DNA of 64,000 bases from Macrotis lagotis. Lineage: Eukaryota; Chordata; Mammalia; Peramelemorphia; Peramelidae. Of this stretch, positions 19,565 through 32,413 are shown one piece after another. Numbering within the stretch: the first letter of the stretch is position 1; each line of letters opens with the position of its first letter. Where the stretch lies: the NCBI RefSeq assembly GCF_037893015.1, contig NC_133665.1, forward strand, positions 19,505,207-19,569,206. Direction: 5' to 3'. Made by a program: the position numbers and the translations under genes. The notes under the pieces are model-generated. The model searched no databases. It was not told the DNA's origin and saw nothing but the letters and a program-made list of their open reading frames with translations.

Positions 19565-21480
19565 AACTATCTATACCAAAGTCTTGTTCTGAGAAAAGTT
19601 TTAAAGGAAACATGAGTTATTATTACATTGACCCAAACACCAGAAAACTTCAGTTTAACATCCATGATTCTGGGTATCATGAGAACTGTATTGTGGAGCT
19701 CCCTTAGAGCAGTACTAGAAGAAGCTGTGGTAAACATTTCCATCATTGCTGCAATGTGGCAAGAACTACACTTCTCAAAAGAAACAATTTTTGAAGCTTA
19801 CTCACCAGCTAAGTTTATCCTGAGAAGAGAGAGCTAAGCTTAGGAGTGTGCTAAGAAAGCATATGCCCATATGATGACTTTCTCACTCTCAGCTCCATAA
19901 GCTTGATGCTACACCATATCATACCTTCCATTAAGATTCCAATTTTGTATAGTCCAAGTAATCACCAAATTCTGATTCTAATCCAAACTTCTCCAAGCTA
20001 ACGAATAATATCTTAGTCACTAAGTTTTAACTTGCTTAATTAACTCTATATAGTTCTTAATCTTTTTTGCACCATGGCTATACCACTTCTCAGAAGCATA
20101 TTTTCAAATGCACAAAAATAAATCACAAAGTATTATAAGGAACATCAATTATCCTGAAATAGTTAACAAAATATTTTTTAAAAAAAGGGGGTCAGTGAGA
20201 CATAGTTTAGGGAGGGTTCTGCTCCTGGCCTCTTCTGGGGGGGGGATATAAAAGCACATGCTCAAACTATGATTTTTCCTCCACTGTGCTCCTTGCTAAT
20301 TTTAAAGGTGTGTAACTATTACTGGAATCCCCAGGGCTTCAAGGATTCCCACCCTCTCCTGCTCCTTGTTCTGGAAATTTTGGCTCTAACTTGTGATGTC
20401 ATTATCTATAGCACTATCTACATGGACCATAGTCTGTGGTCCATGAACTTGCTTTATAAAATATTAATTTTTTAATTATTAGTTTCTTTTGTAATTTTAT
20501 GTACTCTATGTATTTGAAACATGTTTCTGAGAAGAAATCTAAAGGTTTCACCAGAGTGCCAAAGGGTTTCATGACAAAACAAATGATGCATACCAGAAGC
20601 AAGGTTTGCTAGGAGAAAAGAGGAAAAGGTTTTGAATCTTGGCCCCAATACTTAGCATTCATGTGAATATCTTTTTCTATCCATATCCATAGCAGAACTT
20701 TGGGAACTTCAGAGAAATTTCACAAAAAAAGTTAAAAAGCCAGTAAAGCTTAAAGTTGTTTAAGCCTTTATTTCTAAACATTTTAACTCACATAAGGAAA
20801 GGTTAGAGGTTAACATAAATTAAGGAAGAAGGGGAGGTACAATGGAGGGACATACTTTGGATCACCAAAACTTTTAAGAAAAATGATCTTCAGAAAATCA
20901 TCGGTGGAGAAATGGGGTCAATATTCCTGTTTGGCCGCTTACACTCAAGTTGTCAAGCTTTTGTTACATCTCCAGGCTTATGGGACTCTTGGGTTTTCAA
21001 TTTTTATTAACTCCATATCAGGACTGATATAGATAAAGGGCCACGAGTTTATGAAGAGGCTAATTAGACTCTCATGCTCAGACATGCATGATTAGTTTCC
21101 ATTCACTAATATCACAGGTAGGGAGACACGTAAGGAGGCTAAGTACCCCCTTGGTCTCTAAAGCCCAAGCACCTAAATTGGAACTGAAAATATTCCAGAA
21201 AAGGGAAGAAACGAGGTTTAAAAGTTTTAAGAATTCTATCACAAGAAATGGTGACTCTGATAAAAATCAAGTGGCTTTTTTTTAAAAGATGATCACAATG
21301 CCCTTGGTCAAATCATTTCCCCTTCTCTGGATCTGTTTTCATTTGTAAACAGTAATTAAATTCTCTAAGGTCCTCTTTACTTTTAATCCCATAACGATCA
21401 AAATCTTAACTGTTAGCTTCAGGTTGTTTCAGACAATGTTAGGAATGCACAAGTTATTTTAGAACTCAAATTGAAATGAA
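19565..21480. other. Intergenic spacer, nothing recognised
   Basis: AT-rich sequence without supportable gene or repeat. Some frames of 60-70 codons on both strands look random. Confidence 0.4.
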
Positions 21481-22060
21481 TTTATTCAATAAGCCTATAT
21501 TAAATGCCTACTGTACACAAGGCATCATGTTAAGTAATGGGAATGCAAAGACAAAAAACCTCAAAGAGCTTACACTGGTGGTGGTGTTATTACTATATTC
21601 TCTTAAAGAAGTAAAGTCATAGCATTTGAGGAGAAAGAGAACACAGATAGTCAGGGAAATGAGAAAAGGTTTCTTGTAGGACCTAACTTAAATTTAAGCT
21701 GTTCCTTGCAAGAAGTTATAAAGCAGAGGTGAGGAAGGAATGCATCTAAGGATCAGTTATAGCCCCTGCAAAGCACAGAACAAATAAGTCAATTTAGCTG
21801 AAGCAGAAAATGTGTGAAGAGAAGTAACATGAAGCTTGGAAAGGTATGCTTTAGTAAAATTATTTTGGCAGTTATGTGGAAAATGAATTAGAGAAGACAA
21901 ACATAGACAGAAAGACAAATAGAGCATTTATTAAGCATTTTAGGCCAGATACTGGGTATACAAATATAAGCAAACAAGGTTGACGTAACCTTCAAAGAAT
22001 ATACAACATAATGGGAGAAGTTAACCTATTAAGGAGAGTTGGAACGACTTTCACACTGGT
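21480..22060 (+). repeat. Old interspersed repeat, family not assigned
   Basis: aaatgcctactgtacacaag, catgttaagtaatgggaatg, agaaaaggtttcttgtagga parallel the repeat at 37195-37620 (aatattaggctaagtactga, aagcttttcatagaaggtag). LINE-like old repeat. Confidence 0.45.
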
Positions 22061-22069
22061 CAGAAGGGG

Positions 22070-23387
22070 GTGGACATGGCTGGGAAGCACCATGATTCCA
22101 AAAAAAGTTCAGGCAAAAACTCACCAGAAGAGCCAAGGGCAAAGTTCAAGAAGGGAAAGATTTAAGGCAAGTTAATTAGGTTATAGAGAGACTGAACTAT
22201 AGCAGCAGACAGAAGGTTACAGGTGAAATTGATAAGACTTGACAAGATTAGCTGTGGGGCATGGGAGAGAAAGAAATCTGGATAACTGGAAAAATTATGG
22301 TATTTATAACAAATAGGGAAGTTTTAGCCAGAAAAGAAAAGGTTGGATTTTTTTTCTTTGACATATTTGAGTTTGAGATTGTTATGGAACATTGTGAGAG
22401 ATACATGTATCTAGCAGGATTTTGGTAATGCAACTCAGGAAAGATTAAGTCTGAATTCAGATGTGTTAACAAATAAGGAAATAATAACTATGTCCTATGC
22501 TTAGCACCCACTTTTTTTTTCCATCTTAAAAATTCCTCCTAAATCCTTCATTTGTAAAGACATTCCTTATAAAAAAGAATAAAAAAAGAGGGGAAATTCA
22601 GCAGAATTAACATATCCATCTTTCTATGTACATATGTGTGCATATATGTATATATGTACTTATATATGAAGTTTTCCTCACTAATAATCTCCCACCTCTG
22701 AATAAAAAGAGGGTAAAGTTGGCATTCATTTTTACAAACTGTCCTAAAGTATACCAGAGAACCTGAGATCGGTTTCTCAAATAAGTCACCAAGACCAAAT
22801 AAAATAGCCCTCTTCATAATCAGGATTCACTATCAAAAAAAACAATGTATTAATGTTCTCTGAGACATATGAGAACCCATTAAGAGAATAAAGAAAACCA
22901 GGACCCATAAGTAATGCAAGTTCTTTGAGGTGAAGGGCCATTTTTTTAGAACTCCCAGTTATCAAGCATGTATTTAATGTTTGTATAATTTCATCACCAC
23001 CACCTTGCCTTGACCCTTGTCTCCCAGCCCTCCCCTCCCCCATCTCCCCTTATATCACACATACCCTGAGTCTAAAGAGGATTGATTATGAAAAGACTGA
23101 AGGAACCCCTGATGGAAAAGTAAAGACTCAGAGGAGATAGCTTTATTTATTTAATCCCAGAAGTCAGAACTGGGGCAATGGGTGGGAATAGCAGAGGCCA
23201 ATTTAGATTTGATGAAAGGAAAATCTTACTAATAATTAATGCTATCCAAAAATGGAATGAACTCTCAAGAGGTGGGGGATCCCAACTTTACTGAAGTCTT
23301 AGTTCTTTTTTTTTCTCTTTTCCCTATCTAGATGCCTAGAATGAACATAATCCTGTCACTCTTCCCCAGAATCACTATTTAACTCTT
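22070..23387. other. Intergenic spacer, nothing recognised
   Basis: A short TATG/TATA-rich patch at 22622-22665 is the only local structure seen. Confidence 0.4.
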
Positions 23388-23402
23388 CCAAAACAGACTT
23401 TT

Positions 23403-23550
23403 TTTTTTAGGATTTTTTGCAAGGCAAATGGGGTTAAGTGGCTTGCCCAAGGCCACACAGCTAGGTAATTAAGTGTCTGAGACCAGGTTTGAACTCAGGT
23501 ACTCCTGACTCCAGGGCCGGTGCCCTATCCACTGTGCCACCTAGCCGCCC
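23403..23550 (-). mobile_element. SINE1
   Basis: Near-consensus reverse copy ending ccacctagccgccc. Target-site duplication ccaaaacagactttt (23388-23402 and 23551-23565), perfect. Confidence 0.95.
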
Positions 23551-23569
23551 CCAAAACAGACTTTTCTAA

Positions 23570-24865
23570 TCTAGTCAAAGCTCTCTCTTCAATAATTTCA
23601 CAGCACTTCCTATTCCTCTTGTGCAGTTATTACAACCTAATTTGAGGGGAAAAGTTTCAGGTCTGAATTCATCTTTATAATTTCTTCAAGTCACCAGCAC
23701 AATATATTACATGTTGTAGGTATATAGGTAAATCTTTATTAATAGATCAAAGATGAGAATTGTAATGGTTTAGGGGACAATGAGATGACTCATTTTTCAC
23801 CCTATGATTTAAGCAACAATTTTCGTAAGCCTGATACTGAACTCCAATTATTTAGACTAAAAGAGAAGACATAATTAATAGGGAGGGTTAAGATGTAGAT
23901 TCTGGTTATAGCAATCAGATTGACTTTAGGGCTAGTCAAGTAACATGTTTTCTTTTTAGCTAATTTTTTTCAGATGTGCTTCTCCTGATTTATCAAATGA
24001 AGTTCAGATGCCCTTAAAAAACTGTTAAGGCATAATGTCTTCTTTTTCATTTCAAATTCTTAATGATGGCTACAAATATACTTGTTACTCTCTAAAGAAC
24101 ACAATGATAGAATAATTATGAAAAAATACTTGGACTTCAAATAACATTAAAGGACCTATGGTTTTGTTGGGTTCTCTATAAACTGAGGGCCTTGGAGAGT
24201 TGCCAGAGAGCACAACAGTCAAAATCAGAAGAATTTTATCCTATCCATTTGACTGTACTGTCTTTCATGTCTCATGAGAACAATCAAATATTTTAGATTT
24301 CTTTTTTCCATAAACTGCATATTAACTTGAAATAATTTATAATAACAACTCATTTTATTTTGTATATTTCCATATTATTATGGAGATAGATGCCCAGTCT
24401 TAACCAAAGGCTTAACTATGAAAGAATCACTTTCCAAACAATTTAAAGTATGTTCAGCAGCAATAAAACAATAAAAGGCAGGGCACAAAATGAATTCTTC
24501 TGTAAAGGAAATTCCAGAAATGATTCTAGTTTTATCAATTAAAAATTGGGTGGGTGTGAGAAAGGATTTGTGGTTACTATCTTTTCTAAATCAAACAAAA
24601 CAAAGTTAGAAACTTTTGTATTCCTCACTGAAAACAGTATTATACTTCTAACTGGCTAGGTTGCTAATTTATTTGTTTCCCCTACTAAGTATCAGCTAAG
24701 ATGTGCAATTTGCACATTTTGCACACAATAACTGCTAGGTAAATGGTAAATACAATTTCCCCAAAGAATAGGCAGAGTAGTGTGTTCAAAATGCAGTTAA
24801 GCAGAAGATAGAAAAAGACAGTTTAAAATTCAAAAAAAAAAAATAGTCATATGAAACAGCATCAA
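23570..24865. other. Intergenic spacer next to MARF1 3' end, nothing recognised
   Basis: AT-rich; no repeat or gene could be supported. Part may be downstream regulatory sequence of MARF1 3' end formation. Confidence 0.35.
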
Positions 24866-24869
24866 AATG

Positions 24870-27162
24870 TTATGCTTGCTTGTAAATTTTATTGACAACT
24901 ATTTGGTCCCAACACACAAAACAGCACTTTGAACCACAAAAAAGTGTTCAAACAAAGTAGACAGTTAAGAAAACAATTCTTCCCCTCTGCCCAATCCAAA
25001 ACAAAAAGTGCAGGATGGGAGAGGGAGTTTTGGTGACTTTTATTTTAAACAGACAAATCTAAATTGGTAAATCTTTCCAACCAGAAATAATTTAATTGTC
25101 CTAATTCTTATAGATCATTTTAATCACATCATTTAATTAAGCCTTTGGATTAAAAAAATATATTGCAATTGGACTGGCCATTTTATGATACATCATGAAC
25201 ACAACTTCCCACTTAATGAATTTTCTTACTTTCAAACAGCAATTTATTAGAATTACACATGGACCTAGGCCCACCTGGCTGTCCTCCATAAATGGTACAA
25301 CTACCACATTCATAAGATATTGTAGGATTGCAGTTTCTTCTTCCCTTATGATAGCCTCAAGAAGTTTTTCTTTTAGACTGTTTCCAGTGATTTGTAATTA
25401 CACCTTTTACATTCCTTAAGTTCATAATATTTTGCATATTTTCCAAAGTCCCAATGTGCAAACAATGCCTTATGAAATCTTTGTATAAACTGATGTTTTT
25501 GATCAATAAATTGATGAAATGTTTAAAAGCATCTTGGAAAAAAAGTTGTTTTAATTTTTTCTCATTGTACTATGTCTGTAGAGGAAATCTGCCTACAGAT
25601 GGAATCCACTGTACCATTACACTCAGAAAAATTTCCAGTGAATCTCCATCTGAATCATGGCCATATACCAAATTCTAAGAATCTCTGGGTTTTTTTTTTC
25701 AAACAAAACCTAACTTGTAAAATTATCTCTGTATAGTTATTCTGTGGCATTTTCCCAAATGCTGGCTAAGAAATCTGAGCCCATTTTCTGGCTTTCTAGT
25801 ACATTACAAAAATATTAACCTCAAAAAAGAAATCACTTAACTAGTGGAAGACATCGTGTGACAGGTTCCTTCTGTTTTATGAACACTTCCATTTATCTCT
25901 TTGCCCAACAAATACAATCCATCGTAAATGTTGGGTTTACCCAGAAGGGGTAAGAGACCATCTGCCAATGGACATTTCAGCCAACTCTAAAGTTAAGCCA
26001 TTCCACTAGTACAGTGCTACTTCAAAGGCTGGCTTTTCCAAATGCCAAGATCAAACACCACAAACAACTGAACACACTGCTCAGCACTAGAAGTAACCAT
26101 CAGAATAAAAACAGTTAAAAGACAATATGCTAACCATACACACAAAGCTTCCCAGTTACCAAAACTTGCTTTAAAAATACAAAAACAAGATTAAGCAGAT
26201 CAACCTTGGCCTTCCCATGCATTGATAGAATCACTATGTCTCTTTCCAGTGGAAATAGTATTGATATCTCTCAGGTTAAAGTGCTTCTCATAACCTGCTC
26301 TGATTCATAATTTATGCATTTAATGCATAGTTTAGAAAAATCAGATCCTTTCCCACCAATACCACCTCTAGACACACAAAATGTGTGTGCTGTAACCCAA
26401 ACACTCAAGACACGAAGACCATCTTCTTGTCCTTAACCTAATCCATGTCAAACTGGAACATAACATAAAAGGGAAGCTTAAAACATCCTCAATTTCCTAG
26501 AAAGCTCCTAAATGGAACTGAAAGTGACAAAAACATTTAAAATAAGTTTTGTCACAAAGCCACATCTGTCTTCTCCAGACATAGTAAAATGAAAAAAGAG
26601 GTGGATTTACAAGTCACACAGAAACAATGACCATTCATACCCCTACCTACATTTACAATCAAAACTCCTTGCTACCCGCTCCAATCAGTGTATAAACACT
26701 TGTTTACTTAAGAGACTTTTGAAAGAAGGATCATGCATTTTATAAATACTGTCTGAAAACATCAGTAAGCAGTGGTCTAATGAATATCATTTGCTACATG
26801 TAAGATTCCACCACTGATGTTTAATGAAAATAAAACCCAAATCTTTCTAGTTGAATTCATACCTCTTTCTTTTTACCGAACACCATTTTATTTCATTATA
26901 ATTAAGAAAATTTAATAAAATACCTAAAGGATTCATGACCAAGTGCTGGGAAGTTTTTTCAAATATTTAAAAAAACTCTTCAGCCAAAAACTGTGTTCAA
27001 GGTAAAAGGAAAAAAACATTTTCAAATCCATCTTAATAGAAATTAAATGGCTCATAGGGGTTTCATTAAAACATGAAAGGGTGTGCAAATAGCTTTGAAC
27101 CTAATTTTGTGTGCAGAGTCAGACAGTACTTTTCCCTCCTCATCTCATGTCACAAATGAAAG
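24870..27162 (-). other. MARF1: MARF1 3'UTR
   Basis: About 2.3 kb from the stop to the AATAAA at 24888-24893 (minus strand). It is AT-rich, contains no SINE or LINE copy that I can recognise in a window otherwise dense in them, and no credible coding frame. The 3' end is inferred from the signal and from the return of repeats on its left. Confidence 0.7.
24888..24893 (-). terminator. MARF1 poly(A) signal
   Basis: Plus-strand tttatt reads AATAAA on the minus strand, with T/GT-rich sequence downstream toward 24860. It is the last canonical signal before the intergenic spacer. Cleavage expected near 24865-24875. Confidence 0.65.
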
Positions 27163-27401
27163 TTAAAGCTTGGTTATGGGTGCAAAAGAAAAGTTGGCTG
27201 CCAATTTCACTTTATTTTTGCGTTGCTTTTTGGCTGGGCTCTCCACTGTGTCTTTGCTTGGCCGAGATTCTGAGATATCCAATGATGAGCAAGGAGACAC
27301 TGAGACATTTTCCAATGCGTCAGGCACCCCAGGGCCAGAGATCAGTTTTTCTTTGCTTACTGTTGTTTTGGTTTGTTGTTCTTCTGTTAAAACCATAATT
27401 T
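27163..27401 (-). CDS. MARF1: MARF1 last coding exon
   Basis: After gtcttcacag the junction codon gives E, then [78 protein letters not shown] and TAA at 27165-27163. The ending [17 protein letters not shown] equals human MARF1 apart from one residue. Confidence 0.96.
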
Positions 27402-29766
27402 CTGTGAAGACAGAAAGAAAAACATTCATTCAGCTCCATGAAATAGAACAACTTGTTTCCATAGTTTTTCTTTTCCCAAAACATACATCTACTGATCATT
27501 AGTATAGTGAATCTCAGTTTGAGAGTCAGTAACACCAAAGAAATAAGAGTTCTTTATAACATGGTTGAGAAATCCTAAAAAGTTGCTTAAGACACTTGGG
27601 GATTAAGTGACTTGTCCAAAGTCACACAGTTAATTAATGTCAGAAGTGGGATTAGAACCCACATCTGGCTGAGTTGTGCTCGAACCATTATACTGGACTG
27701 CCTCTAAAATATTGTTATTAGTTTTACACATCACAAACAAACATACCCTACTTCAATCAAATTTAAATAAATAGAATCATATATCTCTACTGAAGTGAAG
27801 AATAATTTCAGATGTTCTTTTCATTTATAGTTGATTTCTTGATGGATAATTTCTCCCAACAATTTTTTGTCTCAAGTTTCTATCAACTAGATAATGATAT
27901 GTAGATATGTATATGTACATATATATATGTATACACACACACACATATATGAACTCTGAAGTAAAGAATAATTTCAGATGTTATCTTCATTTATTTATTA
28001 ATTTATTTGCTTTTAGTAAGGCAATGGGGTTGTGACTTGCCTGAGGTCACATAGCTAGGTAATTATTAAGTGTCTGAGGCTGGATTTGAACTCAGGTCCT
28101 CCTGACTCCAGGGCTATACCTGTATAAATTTGGATAAATTTATGCAAATTTAATGCAGTCCACTCAAATTTATACTGGTACTCTATCCACTGCGCCACTT
28201 AGGTGCCCCTGTTCTCTTCATTTATAGTCAATTTTTCAATGTACAATTTTTCCCTACAGTTTTCTATCTCAAGAATCTGTCAAAAAGAAAATAATCTCCA
28301 TCAGAAAATAAAAGCTACTCACCCTTATCTAAGTTTGATATTTTTATATACTGGCTTTCATTGATATTTAGCATTACACAAAGTATCCGGCATACTCAAG
28401 AAGAGGTACTGATACTAAAGTTATCACCTTATGGAATTAATACGGAGGTCTACAAATAATTTTGCCTACTATTAATCTTCAATTATATGAAAAAAAGATT
28501 ACTTGGTCATAGATCATCCAGCAATTTCACTGTTACTCAAAGCCTTTCATAACTTAGATATTCCTCACTCTTCCCTTTCTAGTTTTCTTACATCTTTCAC
28601 CACCTCTCACCTTTCCCCTTCCTGCAAACACACATATTCCTTAACCTAACAATCCTGGTCTCCATGCTGTTCCTCAAACAAGACTCTCCATCTCTTGGCT
28701 TCAGACACTTTCTGTGGCTGTCCCCCATCCCTGAAATGTTCTCCCTCTTCACTGTCACCTCTTGGCTCCCTTCAGGATCCAACTAAAATCCTACCTTCTA
28801 TGGGCTGGTAACATTTCCTCAATTCTAGTACCTTTCCTCTTTTGAAAATTTACTATTTAGGCAGTATTTAGCTTTTGTGTAGATAAATTTGAGCTTCTTA
28901 CAGCAAGAACTGTCTTGTGTCATTCTTTATCTTCTTAGCACTAATCACAGTGACTAAGACATAGTAAATCCTTAAAAAATGCTAACTGCTTATTAGATTA
29001 TACTGAAAGTATACAGGAACAGGTAGTAGACAAAACTCATATGCAAGGTTTTTATAAAAGCTCTATGGGCAAGAAAGTAAAATTAATAAAGAAGTCAATT
29101 TTTGTCATTTTACATACTATCCTTTATAGGTATGTGGCATAATACTTATTTTATCTGTAGATTTCATTTATCTTTAATACTCTCTTTGTCCCATCTTTAA
29201 TAATAACTGAAAGCTAACCATAAGGTCAAATATTGGGAATTTTATCATGTAAAATCATGATTTCCATTTATTTAATGCAGTCCACTCAAATTTATACAAT
29301 AGCAAAATAAATAATTCAGTGAATCCTACCGCAAGGAGCTCGGGGATGTTCCTCAAACTGAATGAGATCAGTAGACTCAAGAATGACTGGATCAGGTCTC
29401 AGTTGTGGGGATGGCAAGCAAGAAGGGACTGGTTCACACAAAAGATCTACAGGTGATGTATTGGTTAAACAGAGGAGCTCCTGCTCAGTTTGATTAGGAC
29501 CTGTGTAAAGAAGAGACCAAGAACACTCTGAAAATGTTGACTGCTCAGACTTCTAAGTCTTTAAGTGCAAGTGAAATGTTTAAAAAAAAAAACACAAAAA
29601 GGAAACAGCAACTGCACGGCGAGTCATATATCATCCAAATGATTTGACTGTCATTCAAAGTCCCATCAATAACTTAAGACATCCCTCACTCTCAACTCTC
29701 TGGGTTTTTAATATCTTTCACCACCCTTCCCCTTGTGCATATATATATCTAAGATACACATATCTA

Positions 29767-29803
<37 letters not shown>

Positions 29804-32378
29804 GTGATAACTAGTCTACTCTAGTCTACTTGCTTTTCCTAAGACAAGACACTCCATTTCTTGGCTTTCAAAGACTGTCCATCCCTGGAATGTTTTCCTC
29901 TTCATTGTCACTTCTTGGCTCACTTCAAGATCCAATTAAAATCTCACCTTGCATGGAATGGAAGTTTTCCTCACTTAATTCTAGTACTTTTCCAGTACCT
30001 GAAGGACTCCTTTTATAAAAGAAGAATGCTATTCTCCATCAAAAAAACAGATTATTTGAAGAAAAAAGGCTATATTTCTGGTACTTAAAAAACTTAAGAA
30101 TCCTAGAAGAGTAAATTAAATGAATCACGGTGATTTCAATAGGACAAAATTTCCCCAAATTACTGATTTATCTTAACCTCAGCTTTTTCACTTTTTAGAT
30201 GAGAAATGCCACCAGTCTTGCCTACTTCAAAGAACCATGTAAAATATTAAGTAGTGCTTATAAAAATGTTCTTTAAATGTAAAAATTATACAAAATTAAT
30301 ACTAAAAAAGTAAAAATGAAAGGAACAGCTAAGTTGTATAACAGAGTACTGGCCCTGGAGTCAGGAGTATGTGAGTTCAAATGTGATCTCATGCACTTGA
30401 CACTTATCAGCTGTGTGACCCTGGGCAAGTCACTTAACCCCAATTACCTCTAAACCAAAAAAATAATTAAATAAATGTAAAAAAAAAAGGGTAACTATAA
30501 AGTTCAAGGCTCTAAACCTTTCCCAGACCTATTACTTTTCAATTGCAAACAAAATAACAGACATACTATATTAACTAAATAAATCATTTGATCACAGAAT
30601 TTTAGAAATAAAAAGTCCTTGGAGACCACTATCTCTCCTGCTTTACATCAACTTGGTGGGGAAAATGAAAACTAACAAGTTTATAAGATGACAAGTCATT
30701 TTCCAATTGATAAATGGTCAAAGGATATGAAGAGGTAGATGAAAAAATTAAAACTATGTAAAATCACAAGAAAAATGCTCTAAATCACTAAGGATTAGAA
30801 AAATGTAATTTAAAACAACCCTGAGGTACCTCATACCTATGAGACTGGCTAATATGACCAAAAAGGAAAGTGATAAATGTTGGAGAAGATGTGGAAAAAT
30901 TGAAACACTAATGCATTGTTAGTAGAGTTGTGAACCGATCCAACCATTCTTGAGAACAATTTAAAATTAAGTTCAAAGGGCTATAAAAACTGCCTATCCT
31001 TTGTTTGATTAAGCAATGACAGTACTAGGTCCGTATCCCAAAGATATCATAAAAAAAGGAAAAGGACCCACACGTACAAAAATATTTATAGCAGCTCTTT
31101 TTGTGGTGGCAAAGAAATGGAAACTGAGGGGACACCCATCAATTGGGGAAGGGCCTAAACAAGTTGTGGTATATAAATGTAATGGAATTACTATTGTGCT
31201 AAAAGAAATGATGAGCAGATAGATTTCAGAAAAACTTACACGAACTCATGCTGAGTGAAATGAGCAGAACCAGGAAAATATTATACAAAGTAACAGCAAC
31301 ATTGTACTAACAACTATGACAGACTTAGTTCTTCTCAGCAATATAATGATCCAAGTCCATTCCAAAAGAGTTCCCATAACCAGAGAAAGAAGTATGGAAT
31401 GTGAAAGCAGATCAAAAGATACTATCTTCACTTCTTTTTCTTTCCTATGGTTTTCCCTTTTGTTCTGATTCTTCTTTACAACATGATTAATGTGTAAGCA
31501 TGACTAACATGATTGTACATATATAACCTAAACAGATTGCTTGCTGTCTTGGGGAGAAAAGAGAGAAGAGAGGGAAGGAGTAAGAAAAATTTGGAACTCA
31601 AAATCTTACAAAAATAAGAGTTGAAAACTATCTTTACATGTTATTGGAAAAAATAAGATACTATTGAGTGAAATTTTAAAAACTTTGCAAAGCACATACA
31701 CACACACACACACACACACAAGAAAAAACAAGGACAAAAAAGATTAAGTAATTTGCTCAGTTATACTAGTTAGTGACAAAACTTACACTTGAGTTGAGCT
31801 CTCTTGACTTCCAATCCAAAGTCAAGTTTTTCTTATTGATGGATGGAATTGAATTGATACTTCTAAGATATGATACTGCAGCCCTCTCCAAGACTCTTTA
31901 ATCTTACTGGTCAATGAGAAATATCAAAAACTTTCTCTACTTTGTATTTAAGAGTAATAGGAATAAAGTTTTAAATTTATTAAGTTAAATCTGATCTCAC
32001 ACACTTGACACTTAACAGCTGTGTTTCTGCTCACTTATCTTAAGTTTTTTCTCTTACCATTAGCACATATTCCCAGGTTGAGTCCTAAGGAGACACAAGA
32101 TTCAGACGTCTCCAGAGTAAGCTCACTGTTGTCGTCTGTCTGGTTTTCATGATCATTCACATGATTGGCAGGAGAAAAACTGGGAGAACTCAACCGAGCT
32201 AGCAGACAAAATATATACAGTTTAGACAAATATAAATACTGGACAAAAACCTTTTCTTCAAAAAATTAACTTACTTTTCATGTCATTTTTTAAAACAACA
32301 ATTCTTTTGTGACCATGTCCTTTTATCCAGACCACCTGGAACAAAACATATTTGTAGTCAATGAGGGGGAAGGCAAGG

Positions 32379-32413
<35 letters not shown>

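Noticed and set aside
22607-23043. Overlapping minus-strand frames in the spacer (60-90 codons)
   Set aside because: No splice sites in phase with each other, no recognisable family, and composition like the surrounding AT-rich spacer.
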